Source: Pseudomonadota bacterium (GTDB lineage Bacteria; Pseudomonadota; Alphaproteobacteria; Caulobacterales; Aquidulcibacteraceae). Taken from it: a DNA stretch of 6,827 nt. The first letter of the stretch is position 1; every line of letters starts with the position of its first letter. The stretch is from the NCBI GenBank assembly GCA_023461135.1, contig JAEWNX010000091.1, forward strand, positions 1 through 6,827. The letters run 5' to 3'. Shown here one piece after another: positions 1-6,365 of the stretch. Under the pieces are notes generated by a model. It was not told the origin of the DNA. It ran no database searches and was given only the letters and a program-made list of their open reading frames with translations. The position numbers were made by a program, and so were the translations under genes.

Positions 1-383
1 GGCTGGCGCCGCGCAAGCAAACTCTGCAGCACCTCGTGAAGTTCGCGCGCACGGAACGGTTTCTTCAGCAGCGTATCCGCGCCAAGCGCGCGCGCGGCGT
101 CATGAACGCTCACCCCGTTGACTGAACTCGCGCCCGATATCGCGACGATCGGCAGATGCAGCCACTTGGCGCGGGCCTCGGCGATCAACTGAGCGCCGCT
201 CGTGCCGGGCATGTTCATATCGGTGACAATGGCGTCGACGCCTTCGCGCGCCGCTAGCTCGAGGCCCGCGGCGGCGCCGGGCGCGGTGAACACGCGATAG
301 CCCGCATCCCGTAAGCCTGCCGCGATGGCGTCGAGCACGATTACGTCGTCGTCGATCAAACAGATGCGGGCTTGAGCCGTCAT
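1..383 (-). CDS. Single-domain response regulator (CheY-like receiver), 3' end beyond window
   Basis: This cytoplasmic phosphoacceptor protein is probably a target of the hybrid kinase encoded just upstream. I translated 127 codons from the ATG at 383-381 and saw no stop before the window edge. The receiver signature is complete: an acidic pair in LIDDD (D11-D13), the phosphoacceptor D55 in VTDMNMPG, the switch residue S83 in AISG, and the conserved lysine K108 in KKPF. A receiver domain is about 120 residues, so the protein is nearly complete here. A short tail is likely, but an output domain past the edge cannot be excluded. The start is supported by an AAGGAA Shine-Dalgarno (393-398, read on the minus strand) about 9 nt upstream. 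It begins 20 nt after the kinase stop codon, so it is very likely co-transcribed with it. No DNA-binding domain is visible, so the downstream partner is unknown. Confidence 0.88.
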   Translation of the reverse strand, partial: MTAQARICLIDDDVIVLDAIAAGLRDAGYRVFTAPGAAAGLELAAREGVDAIVTDMNMPGTSGAQLIAEARAKWLHLPIVAISGASSVNGVSVHDAARALGADTLLKKPFRARELHEVLQSLLARRQ

Positions 384-392
384 GGTTGCTGG

Positions 393-398
393 TTCCTT
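393..398 (-). promoter_or_regulatory. Ribosome binding site of the response regulator
   Basis: Read on the minus strand, AAGGAA lies in the 20-nt gap between the kinase stop codon (406-404) and the ATG at 383-381. It is the clearest Shine-Dalgarno in the operon and fixes the start of the receiver gene. The receiver may therefore be translated independently and more strongly than the kinase, whose start has only a weak site. Confidence 0.6.
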
Positions 399-403
399 CA
401 TTA

Positions 404-3400
404 TCAGCCGCGCGCAGCGCCGCGTGTGGTCTCGGCGGCGCACAATTCAGCAAGCGCCGCGCGCACCTCGGCCAGCTTGGGCGGTTTGCTTAAGATGCAA
501 TCGATGTGTGGCAGCGTTTCTTCTTCGGCGCGCAGCCGTTCGCCCCAGCCAGTAAGCAGGATCACCGGCGTGTCAGGCGCAGCGAGCTTGATGGCGGCCG
601 CAACGCGGCGCCCGTCGATCGCAGGCATGCCGAGATCGGTGATAACGGCGTCGAAACGGGCGCCTGCTTGTCCAAGCGCTGTGTCGAACGCGCCAATCGC
701 GGCGTTTCCATCATTGAACGCGGCGACCGCATGTCCATCGCCCTCGAGCACCTCGCGCAGCGAGCGCAACAGAATGGGATCGTCATCGACGATCAGCAGA
801 CGCAAGCGCGTGAGCGGCCGGATGTTTGCCGGAGCGCGCTGCGGCCCCGCGGGCGCCGCAGCCATGGCGGGCAGCTTGATGCGCACCGTGGTGCCTTCGC
901 CGGGCGCGCTTTCGATGCCGAGATCGCCGCCATGGCGCTGGATGGCGCCATAGACCAGCGGCAGCCCCAACCCCGTGCCGCGCTCGCCCTTGGTCGTGAA
1001 GAAAGGCTCAAGACATCTCTGCCGCGTGGCTTCGTCCATACCGACGCCATTATCCTCGACCTCGATCGTCACTGCGTCCGTCGACGCCGCGCAGCTCGTC
1101 CTCAGAGTTACGGCGCCGCCACCGCGGGGCAGCGCGTCGATCGCGTTGAAAACGAGGTTGGTAAGCGCTTCCCGCAGTTCACTCTCAACGCCGAGAACAG
1201 TGGGCAGCGACTCGGCGAGATCGGTGCGCACGTCCACCAGCTCGCCGCGCTGCTGGGGCATGTCGCGCCAGCGCGCCTGGGTCAGGGCCAGCACCTGATG
1301 CACCACCGTATTGACATCCACCGGGGTCAAGGCGAGTTCACGGTCGCGTTTGCGATAAAACTCGCTCATGCGCGCGATCGTGCGCGCCGCGTCGTCGATG
1401 GCGCGCTGCACGACTTCGAGTTTGGCGCGCCCTTCCTTGCTGATGCCCGGCTCGGTGCTGAGCAGCGATTCGGTGTAAAGCGCGATCGGCGACAGCGCGT
1501 TGTTGATGTCATGGGCGACGCCGCTTGCCATTTGGCCGAGCGCGCGCAGCCGCTCCTGCTGCATGACCGCGTCCTGGGTTTGCCGCAGATCGTCATATGC
1601 CTTTTGTAGCGCGGCGTTGAGCTGCGCCTGGTGCGCCGCCAACGCCACGTGCTCGCTCAGTTGACGCAGAAACTCGCACTCGCCGCTCGAAAAGCCTTCG
1701 CTTTGCGTGCGCGCCACGATCAGCGCGCCGAACACCTGGCTCTCGACCTGGAGCGGGGCGGCGACAAAGCACTTCAATCCTCCGCGCGTCAAACGCTGCG
1801 GAAACGCGAATGCGGAGTTTTCGATCGCCGGCTCATAGACGAGCTTGCCGCGCATGCAGCGCGACAGGCCGTTGGCGTCAATGGCGATTGTGGCGCCGGT
1901 TGGAATTTCCATCGCCGCGGCGCGGCTAATGCTCGCGGCGCCCACGCAAGCGACATTGAGCACGCGCTCGCTTTGATCGTAAAGAAAGGCGCACGCGAAG
2001 TCGGCGGGCAGGCGCTCTTCGAGATTGGAGGTGACGACATCGAAGATGGCGTTGAGGTCCTGGCGCTCGCCAATGGCCCGGCTGATGCGATGCAGTAGGT
2101 GGAGCCGCTCGAGCTGCGCCTGCGCCCGCTCCTCGGCGATGCGGCGCTCGCCGACTTCCGCTTCCAGCGCGCGCGCCGACGCGTCCAGTGCGGCCGCATT
2201 GCGGCGGGTCTCTTCGGCCTTGTGCTGAAAGGCGTCGAGCACGTCGGCCAGTTGCCCGATTTCGTCCTCGCGCCGCGCATTCAAGATAAAGTCAACCGGC
2301 TCGTCGCGCATCGCGCGCGTAAGCGCGTTGACGATTTGCTTGATCGGCCGCACCACGCGCGCCAACACGAGCCAAAAGCCGGCCGCGGCGAGCGCCAAAG
2401 CCACCAACGAGATCAGTATCTGCAACAGAATTGCGCGCTCGATGCCTTCGATCATGTCGTCGAGGTAGCGCGACGTCGCCACGAGCGAAGCTTCCCGAAG
2501 CACAGCGAGCGATTCCGCGGCCTGGCTCGACAATTCAAACCAGAGGTCGGGTCCGATCGGGTAGCTGGCCACACGCGCCGCGCCCGGCACATAGAACATG
2601 TCCCGCGTCATGTCGGCCATTGTGGCGTAGTGGCTTTCGGCATCGGCGTATTCGCCTGCGATCGCCGGATAGAGGCCGCTTTGCTCGGCGATTGTCCTGC
2701 TCGTACGCCAACTGATCTCCAGGATGCCCTGCGCCCGCAACAGGTCGGCGGTTTGTGCCGGTGTAGGCGCTGAGTTCTGCGAGAGAATCTGACCGATGAT
2801 CGACCGTTCGCGCCCGGTATAGTCGGTGATGGTGCGCAAGACGTGGCGATAGCGAAGATGCTGCGTGACCACCGGCTCTATCGTCGTGAACGGTCCGATG
2901 AAGCCGAGCCACACATACTCGACGTCGGTCATCATCGCTGTGGCGGTGTCTTCCCATAGGCGCGCGACGCCTGGATCGCGGTCGGCCTGCGGCGTCGCAA
3001 GAACAGCATCGAGCTGTGGGCGAAGCGTGCGTATGCGCGCGTGACGGGCGTTGAGCGCGCCTCTGAGTTCGTCGAGCCCGGGGGAAGCGAATGCGTTCAG
3101 GGCGCTCAGCGCAGCTTCCACGGACTGGTCCACCGCGACGCGGCTTTCGAGCAGAGCCGGCGACAAGCTCTCGGTCGTTTCCTGGTCGTCGCTCTGCAAC
3201 ATGGCGACCGCCAAGTCGCGCTCGACCGCGATCTGCCCGGCGGCGTCGAACAAGCGGTCCGAGACGTCTATGGCGGCGCGCAATTCGTGCGCCTGATTGA
3301 GCCGCTGGGCGTTCGCGTAGAGATCGCGCGCCGCAAGCAGAGCAATCGTCAGCGTCAAAGCCGCCGTGACGATGAGAAGCAACTGGCGGATGCTCAACCG

Positions 3401-3454
3401 ATCCAGATTGAGCCGCGCCGCGCGCGTTCGAAGCGATGTCAGCGCAACCGTCAT
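404..3454 (-). CDS. Hybrid sensor histidine kinase (TM-sensor-TM-HAMP-GAF-HisKA-HATPase-REC)
   Basis: This 1016-residue inner-membrane kinase senses across the membrane and autophosphorylates on histidine. Segments in order: membrane helix 1 (about 24-42); a roughly 300-residue extracytoplasmic, mostly helical sensor region; membrane helix 2 (about 343-366); HAMP (about 366-418); a coiled coil (about 415-450); GAF (about 465-605); HisKA with H648 in GVAHDINN; HATPase_c (about 755-862) with N766/N770, the G1 box DNGVG at 801-805, FF at 818-819 and the G2 box GTGLG at 826-830; and a C-terminal receiver with D890-D892, phosphoacceptor D940, T968 and K990. All catalytic residues are present. The sensor motifs IAVERDLAVAML (75-86) and YTGRERSIIGQIL (212-224) resemble nitrate/nitrite-sensing (NIT)-like helical domains, but that match is tentative. 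The start codon overlaps the yfiR-like stop (ATGA), which suggests translational coupling. The usual YfiR partner is a HAMP diguanylate cyclase, so this kinase may be regulated by the neighbouring periplasmic protein. That is inference. Confidence 0.95.
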   Translation of the reverse strand: MTVALTSLRTRAARLNLDRLSIRQLLLIVTAALTLTIALLAARDLYANAQRLNQAHELRAAIDVSDRLFDAAGQIAVERDLAVAMLQSDDQETTESLSPALLESRVAVDQSVEAALSALNAFASPGLDELRGALNARHARIRTLRPQLDAVLATPQADRDPGVARLWEDTATAMMTDVEYVWLGFIGPFTTIEPVVTQHLRYRHVLRTITDYTGRERSIIGQILSQNSAPTPAQTADLLRAQGILEISWRTSRTIAEQSGLYPAIAGEYADAESHYATMADMTRDMFYVPGAARVASYPIGPDLWFELSSQAAESLAVLREASLVATSRYLDDMIEGIERAILLQILISLVALALAAAGFWLVLARVVRPIKQIVNALTRAMRDEPVDFILNARREDEIGQLADVLDAFQHKAEETRRNAAALDASARALEAEVGERRIAEERAQAQLERLHLLHRISRAIGERQDLNAIFDVVTSNLEERLPADFACAFLYDQSERVLNVACVGAASISRAAAMEIPTGATIAIDANGLSRCMRGKLVYEPAIENSAFAFPQRLTRGGLKCFVAAPLQVESQVFGALIVARTQSEGFSSGECEFLRQLSEHVALAAHQAQLNAALQKAYDDLRQTQDAVMQQERLRALGQMASGVAHDINNALSPIALYTESLLSTEPGISKEGRAKLEVVQRAIDDAARTIARMSEFYRKRDRELALTPVDVNTVVHQVLALTQARWRDMPQQRGELVDVRTDLAESLPTVLGVESELREALTNLVFNAIDALPRGGGAVTLRTSCAASTDAVTIEVEDNGVGMDEATRQRCLEPFFTTKGERGTGLGLPLVYGAIQRHGGDLGIESAPGEGTTVRIKLPAMAAAPAGPQRAPANIRPLTRLRLLIVDDDPILLRSLREVLEGDGHAVAAFNDGNAAIGAFDTALGQAGARFDAVITDLGMPAIDGRRVAAAIKLAAPDTPVILLTGWGERLRAEEETLPHIDCILSKPPKLAEVRAALAELCAAETTRGAARG

Positions 3455-3999
3455 GGACTTTGCGTCCGTACGACGCTGGCCAGTCGAAGCAGCCTGTCGC
3501 CAACAGAGAGATTAGCCGCCTCCGCGGCGCCGACGTTCACCCGCACGCCGATGCGATTGCTGACGCGCGTGAATTCGAGCATGCCGCCGGATTGCGCAAA
3601 GCCATCGTAATCGCTGACGGTGAGCACGCTGCGCCGCGTCAAATAGGTTCGCAGGCGCGGCCACTCCTCGCGCGCCTCGGCATTGATGAACACTAGCGCG
3701 CATGCGTCGAGCTCGCGGTCGGCGGCGATGCGGCGTACTTCGATCGGCCGCTGGTTCACTGTGCGCCCGTCCATGGGCTGAAGCCTGCCGCTGAACGGAT
3801 CGCGGCCGTAAATGCACACGACGATGGGCTGACCCGAGCGCGCCGGCGGCCACTCGGTGTAACGCAGGAAGTTGTAGATGAGGCCCGCTTTGATGTCCTG
3901 CTCAGCCAGGCGGACGGCTTCTTGCGCGGAGACTGGCCGCGGCAGCACGGCGAATAGCGCCAGCGCGATCAGCGGCAAGAACCGTCTCAGCGCCGCCAT
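3451..3999 (-). CDS. YfiR/DUF4154-family periplasmic regulatory protein
   Basis: This 182-residue protein is predicted to be exported. An N-terminal signal peptide runs to about residue 25, with n-region MAALRRF, a hydrophobic core and a cleavage-like PVSA/QE. Family hallmarks are YNFLRYTEWP near residues 42-51, CIYGRDPF (62-69), the VLTVSDYDGF segment (125-134) followed by GGMLEF, and a C-terminal block with VNVGAAEAANLSVGDRLLRLA. In the P. aeruginosa YfiBNR system, YfiR is a periplasmic inhibitor of the membrane diguanylate cyclase YfiN. Here the next gene encodes a HAMP histidine kinase, so a comparable inhibitory or sensing role on the kinase is plausible but inferred. Only two cysteines remain in the mature protein (C62 and C100), spaced like the conserved disulfide pair of YfiR. 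The gene overlaps the receptor gene by 13 nt and the kinase by 4 nt. Its Shine-Dalgarno (GCAGG) is weak, consistent with coupled translation. Confidence 0.9.
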   Translation of the reverse strand: MAALRRFLPLIALALFAVLPRPVSAQEAVRLAEQDIKAGLIYNFLRYTEWPPARSGQPIVVCIYGRDPFSGRLQPMDGRTVNQRPIEVRRIAADRELDACALVFINAEAREEWPRLRTYLTRRSVLTVSDYDGFAQSGGMLEFTRVSNRIGVRVNVGAAEAANLSVGDRLLRLASVVRTQSP

Positions 4000-5981
4000 G
4001 TGAGCCTGCCGAAGACGCTGCGTCCGATCTCCGCCGCATTGACATCGCCCGGCGCTGTAAACTCGCGGTGGCTGTCGTCGAACAGGTTCTGGCCGATGAT
4101 TTCGAACTGAACGCCTTCGGCCACCCGCAGAGCGGCGCGCAAGTCCGCACGCAGGTAATCCTCGATGTCGAAGCTCGGAAGCTCATCGACATAATAGAGC
4201 GTCGCATCGAACGCCAGCCGATCGCTCGCCACCCAGTTCAATCGCAGATTGGCCTGGTTCTGCGGCGAACGGCCCTCGGCAACCTCACCGTCGACGGCGC
4301 CTGCCGGCGCATTCAGAACCATATCCATAAAGCAAACCGCTAACCCCACGCCGATAGTCTCGAAGGGCCGCCAATCCACCACCAGCTCCCCGCCTTGAGC
4401 GATTGCTTCGGTGTCGTTGGTGGTCTGGAGCGGAATAAGGATAAGGCGCGGCGGATCGGCGCCGAGCATCGGCGCGAACGGCGTCAGCGTGGCCAAGTCT
4501 TCGTAGTCGTTGTGAAACAGAGCGACATCGACAGCCAGATCGGGCGTGACCTGGCGCCGGTAGCCGAGTTCATAGGCGATCACTTGCTCGCTCTCGAAGT
4601 CCGGGCTCGGCAACAGCTCGATCGTCAGGGGCAATGTGCTCATCGGGAACGGCGGGCCGGCCGCCAGCAGGATGTCGAACTCCCGGTCAAGCTCGCTCGG
4701 CGATCGCACCGCGCGCGACACCGCCGCCCAGACCGTTTGCCGTTCGCCCATCCATTGCAGGCGCGCATTGGGCTGGATTTCAAAGCCCGTGTAATCGTTG
4801 TCGTCGAACTTCGAGCCCAAGGTCAGCCGCCAGGCGCGGCCGAGCGCGATCTCGTCCTGCACGAACGCGCTCAGCAAGTCGCTTTCATGGGTGTTGGACG
4901 CGCTGCGGATAATTTCCGTCGGCGTTATCTCGTCGCGCGTGCGCCGATAGCGGACGCCGGCGATCAGATCGTGGGCGCCCAGATCCCCGAATTCGTACTG
5001 CACGTCGAGGTCGAACGTCGTGCGCTCGTCGCGCAGCGTGCGCTGATCGCGCTTCGTCACATCGACATAGGCCTGCGTCGTCAGCCGCGCCTCGCCCGCC
5101 ATCTCATGGGTCCAGCGCGCCAAGAGGTTGCCGCCCTCGGCCACAATGCGCTCGCGTTCGACCCACATGAACGGCGCGCTGAGCGAGGACACTTGGCGGA
5201 ACTGCCCGGTCTCGGAGCGATAGAGATCGCCCTGCAGCGTGAGCGCGTCCCGGGTGCTCAAATCGGCATCGACGCGGAAGCCGCCACGCCAAGCCTCCCA
5301 GCCGCTGGCGTCGCCTTGACCGGCCAGCGTTTCCTGTTCGTCGCGGTCGAACGCCCGCGCGTACGCGCGCCAATGCGTGTTCGCGCCCAAGGCGCCGCCA
5401 TAGCGCAGCGTCAGCCCCGAACGCTCATGATCGCCTGCAATAGCGCTCGCAAGCATGCCCTGCGTCTCGGACGCACGGCGCGTGATGATGTTGATGACGC
5501 CGTTCACGGCGTTGGCGCCCCAAAGGCTGGCGCCAGGCCCGCGCACGACTTCAATCCGGTCGATGTCTTCGAGCGCGGTGTCCTGCACGTCCCAATAGAC
5601 GCCGGAGAACAAGGGGTCGTAGGTCTCTCGCCCGTCGATCAGCACCAAGAGTTTGTTGGCCAGCGGCGAGTTGAAGCCGCGTACGCTGACCGCCCAGCCC
5701 GATGTGTTGATGCGCGCGACCTGCACGCCAGGCACAAGGCGCAGCGCTTCCGCCAGCGTAGTGGCGCCGCTGCGCTCGATGTCGCCGGCCGTCAACACAT
5801 AGATGGCTGCGGGCGACTCCCACACCCTCCCGCTCGTGCGCGAGGCCGAGATCACCTCGGCGTCGAAGAGTTGCTCGGGGGAGAGCGCGAACGGATCGAC
5901 GCCGTCCTGTCCATGCGCAGGAGACGCTGCAAGCACCGCGCTCGCGGCCAGAAAGAGGCTCGCCCCGCTTCTCCGAATCAT
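3987..5981 (-). CDS. TonB-dependent outer-membrane receptor
   Basis: This 664-residue outer-membrane beta-barrel transports or senses a ligand using TonB/ExbBD energy. It has a signal peptide (about 1-24, n-region MIRR, ending AHG/QD), a possible TonB box around EVISAS (42-47), a plug domain (about 50-167) with the typical GVYWDVQDT and RIEVVRGPGASLWGANAV motifs, and a long barrel with alternating strands such as LIAGVRYRR, AYELGYRR and ADLRAALRV. There is no N-terminal STN signalling domain, so it is not a classical FecA-type transducer. Size and plug sequence fit the CirA/BtuB-like class, but the substrate cannot be named. The chain ends in TWRR rather than the usual terminal aromatic residue. 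I chose the ATG at 5981-5979. A GTG (5984) and a TTG (5990) lie in frame 3 and 9 nt upstream, and an AGGG sits better placed for those two, so the true start may be up to 9 nt earlier. It is the first gene of the four-gene unit. Confidence 0.93.
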   Translation of the reverse strand: MIRRSGASLFLAASAVLAASPAHGQDGVDPFALSPEQLFDAEVISASRTSGRVWESPAAIYVLTAGDIERSGATTLAEALRLVPGVQVARINTSGWAVSVRGFNSPLANKLLVLIDGRETYDPLFSGVYWDVQDTALEDIDRIEVVRGPGASLWGANAVNGVINIITRRASETQGMLASAIAGDHERSGLTLRYGGALGANTHWRAYARAFDRDEQETLAGQGDASGWEAWRGGFRVDADLSTRDALTLQGDLYRSETGQFRQVSSLSAPFMWVERERIVAEGGNLLARWTHEMAGEARLTTQAYVDVTKRDQRTLRDERTTFDLDVQYEFGDLGAHDLIAGVRYRRTRDEITPTEIIRSASNTHESDLLSAFVQDEIALGRAWRLTLGSKFDDNDYTGFEIQPNARLQWMGERQTVWAAVSRAVRSPSELDREFDILLAAGPPFPMSTLPLTIELLPSPDFESEQVIAYELGYRRQVTPDLAVDVALFHNDYEDLATLTPFAPMLGADPPRLILIPLQTTNDTEAIAQGGELVVDWRPFETIGVGLAVCFMDMVLNAPAGAVDGEVAEGRSPQNQANLRLNWVASDRLAFDATLYYVDELPSFDIEDYLRADLRAALRVAEGVQFEIIGQNLFDDSHREFTAPGDVNAAEIGRSVFGRLTWRR

Positions 5982-6005
5982 CACGCCCAAGGCCCTGTCG
6001 CGGAG

Positions 6006-6031
6006 CTTACACTTGAGGCCCGGAGCGTAAA
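6006..6031 (-). promoter_or_regulatory. Weak candidate promoter for the receptor-kinase operon
   Basis: On the minus strand, TTTACG (6031-6026) is followed after 14 nt by TGTAAG (6011-6006). Each matches 4 of 6 positions of the sigma-70 hexamers. The spacer is short for E. coli-type promoters, although alphaproteobacterial housekeeping promoters can tolerate shorter spacing. The implied transcript would start about 18 nt before the receptor ATG. This is a by-eye match only. Confidence 0.22.
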
Positions 6032-6064
6032 CCGAAGGTTGATGAAGATCGGCGTTCGGGATCC

Positions 6065-6086
6065 GACCCCACCGGAAGGAGGGGTC
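6065..6086. repeat. Imperfect inverted repeat / hairpin upstream of the operon
   Basis: Arms GACCCC and GGGGTC (6065-6070 and 6081-6086) pair perfectly. Inside them, after one A-A mismatch, CC and GG pair around a GGAA tetraloop on the plus strand (TTCC on the minus). The hairpin lies between the tRNA 3' end and the receptor start. A short palindrome, TCGG-GAT-CCGA (6056-6066), abuts it. No T-tract follows on either strand, so it is not a classical intrinsic terminator. It could be an operator, a leader hairpin or a processing/end signal for the tRNA transcript. Confidence 0.4.
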
Positions 6087-6146
6087 ACAGCGGCCCCGGC
6101 GTCGGCCTCTTAATTATTGGATTTGTTTGGTATAATCGGCAGCGAC

Positions 6147-6237
6147 TGGCGGAGACGGAGGGATTCGAACCCTCGGTACCCTGTTCGAGTACAACGCCTT
6201 AGCAAGGCGCCGCCTTCAGCCACTCGGCCACGTCTCC
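6147..6237 (-). tRNA. tRNA-Ser (anticodon GCU)
   Basis: This 91-nt gene folds as a class II tRNA with a long variable arm. Acceptor strands GGAGACG and CGTCTCC pair over 7 bp. The D arm is closed by GCC/GGC. The anticodon arm GCGCC-TTGCTAA-GGCGT carries GCT at positions 34-36, which reads AGC/AGU serine codons. The T arm is GAGGG-TTCGAAT-CCCTC, and the variable arm contains a GTAC/GTAC-type stem. The discriminator G is followed by an encoded CCA (6149-6147). The long variable arm and GCT anticodon together make serine identity secure. No insertion or integrase gene is visible next to it. Confidence 0.97.
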
Positions 6238-6365
6238 GGCGAGCGACCCGCTTAGCCCCTCCCGCCCCCGGGCCGCAAGGCGCCATTTCCCGCCGGTTCA
6301 TCCTTAACTGGCGCAGGCTTTGCGCGAATGCGTCCCGAAGACTTAGTCCCAGGGGCGAATTAATC
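6238..6365. other. Divergent intergenic region between tRNA-Ser and the sugar-transferase-like gene
   Basis: About 128 nt. It contains the tRNA promoter candidate near one end and, for the plus-strand gene, a small hairpin GCGCA-GGCTT-TGCGC (6311-6325), a short palindrome GACT-T-AGTC (6340-6348), and a good Shine-Dalgarno AGGGG (6351-6355). No strong plus-strand promoter could be recognised. Confidence 0.4.
6251..6278 (-). promoter_or_regulatory. Candidate promoter of tRNA-Ser
   Basis: On the minus strand, TTGCGG (6278-6273) is followed after 16 nt by GCTAAG (6256-6251), about 14 nt before the tRNA 5' end. The GCTA core resembles the alphaproteobacterial housekeeping -10 element (GCTAnAwC), but only partly. 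The position is right for a tRNA with a short leader. It was identified by eye. Confidence 0.33.

Larger units (their letters stand above)
5982..6146. other. Intergenic region between the operon and tRNA-Ser
   Basis: About 165 nt with no convincing gene. It holds the weak promoter candidate, the hairpin at 6065-6086, and an AT-rich patch (6111-6136, including TATAAT at 6131-6136 on the plus strand) next to the tRNA 3' end. The TATAAT has no acceptable -35 element at the right spacing and no plus-strand gene directly after it, so it is not called a promoter. Confidence 0.5.

Noticed and set aside
506..1609. Plus-strand open frame of 367 codons opposite the kinase 3' half
   Set aside because: It lies opposite intact HisKA, HATPase and receiver motifs, and its product has no recognisable motif or composition of a real protein.
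2535..3503. Minus-strand frame of 322 codons overlapping the kinase N-terminus
   Set aside because: Its product is very Arg-rich and out of frame with the coherent kinase sequence, which has the proper membrane helices and HAMP.
4395..6113. Long open frame (572 codons) on the plus strand opposite the receptor gene
   Set aside because: It is antisense to a clearly recognisable TonB receptor. Its product is Arg/Ala/His-rich without domains, as expected for a shadow frame in high-GC DNA.
6131..6136. Perfect TATAAT on the plus strand
   Set aside because: There is no usable -35 at 16-18 nt upstream, and it would read antisense into the tRNA gene. It probably reflects the local AT-rich patch.
6111..6160. 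Possible integration (att) site at the tRNA-Ser 3' end
   Set aside because: No second copy of the tRNA 3' end and no integrase gene is seen in the window. Only the AT-rich flank hinted at it.
6117..6365. Upstream extension of the sugar-transferase-like frame
   Set aside because: The extension runs antisense through the tRNA-Ser gene and has no ribosome binding site. The ATG at 6366 has a good one.
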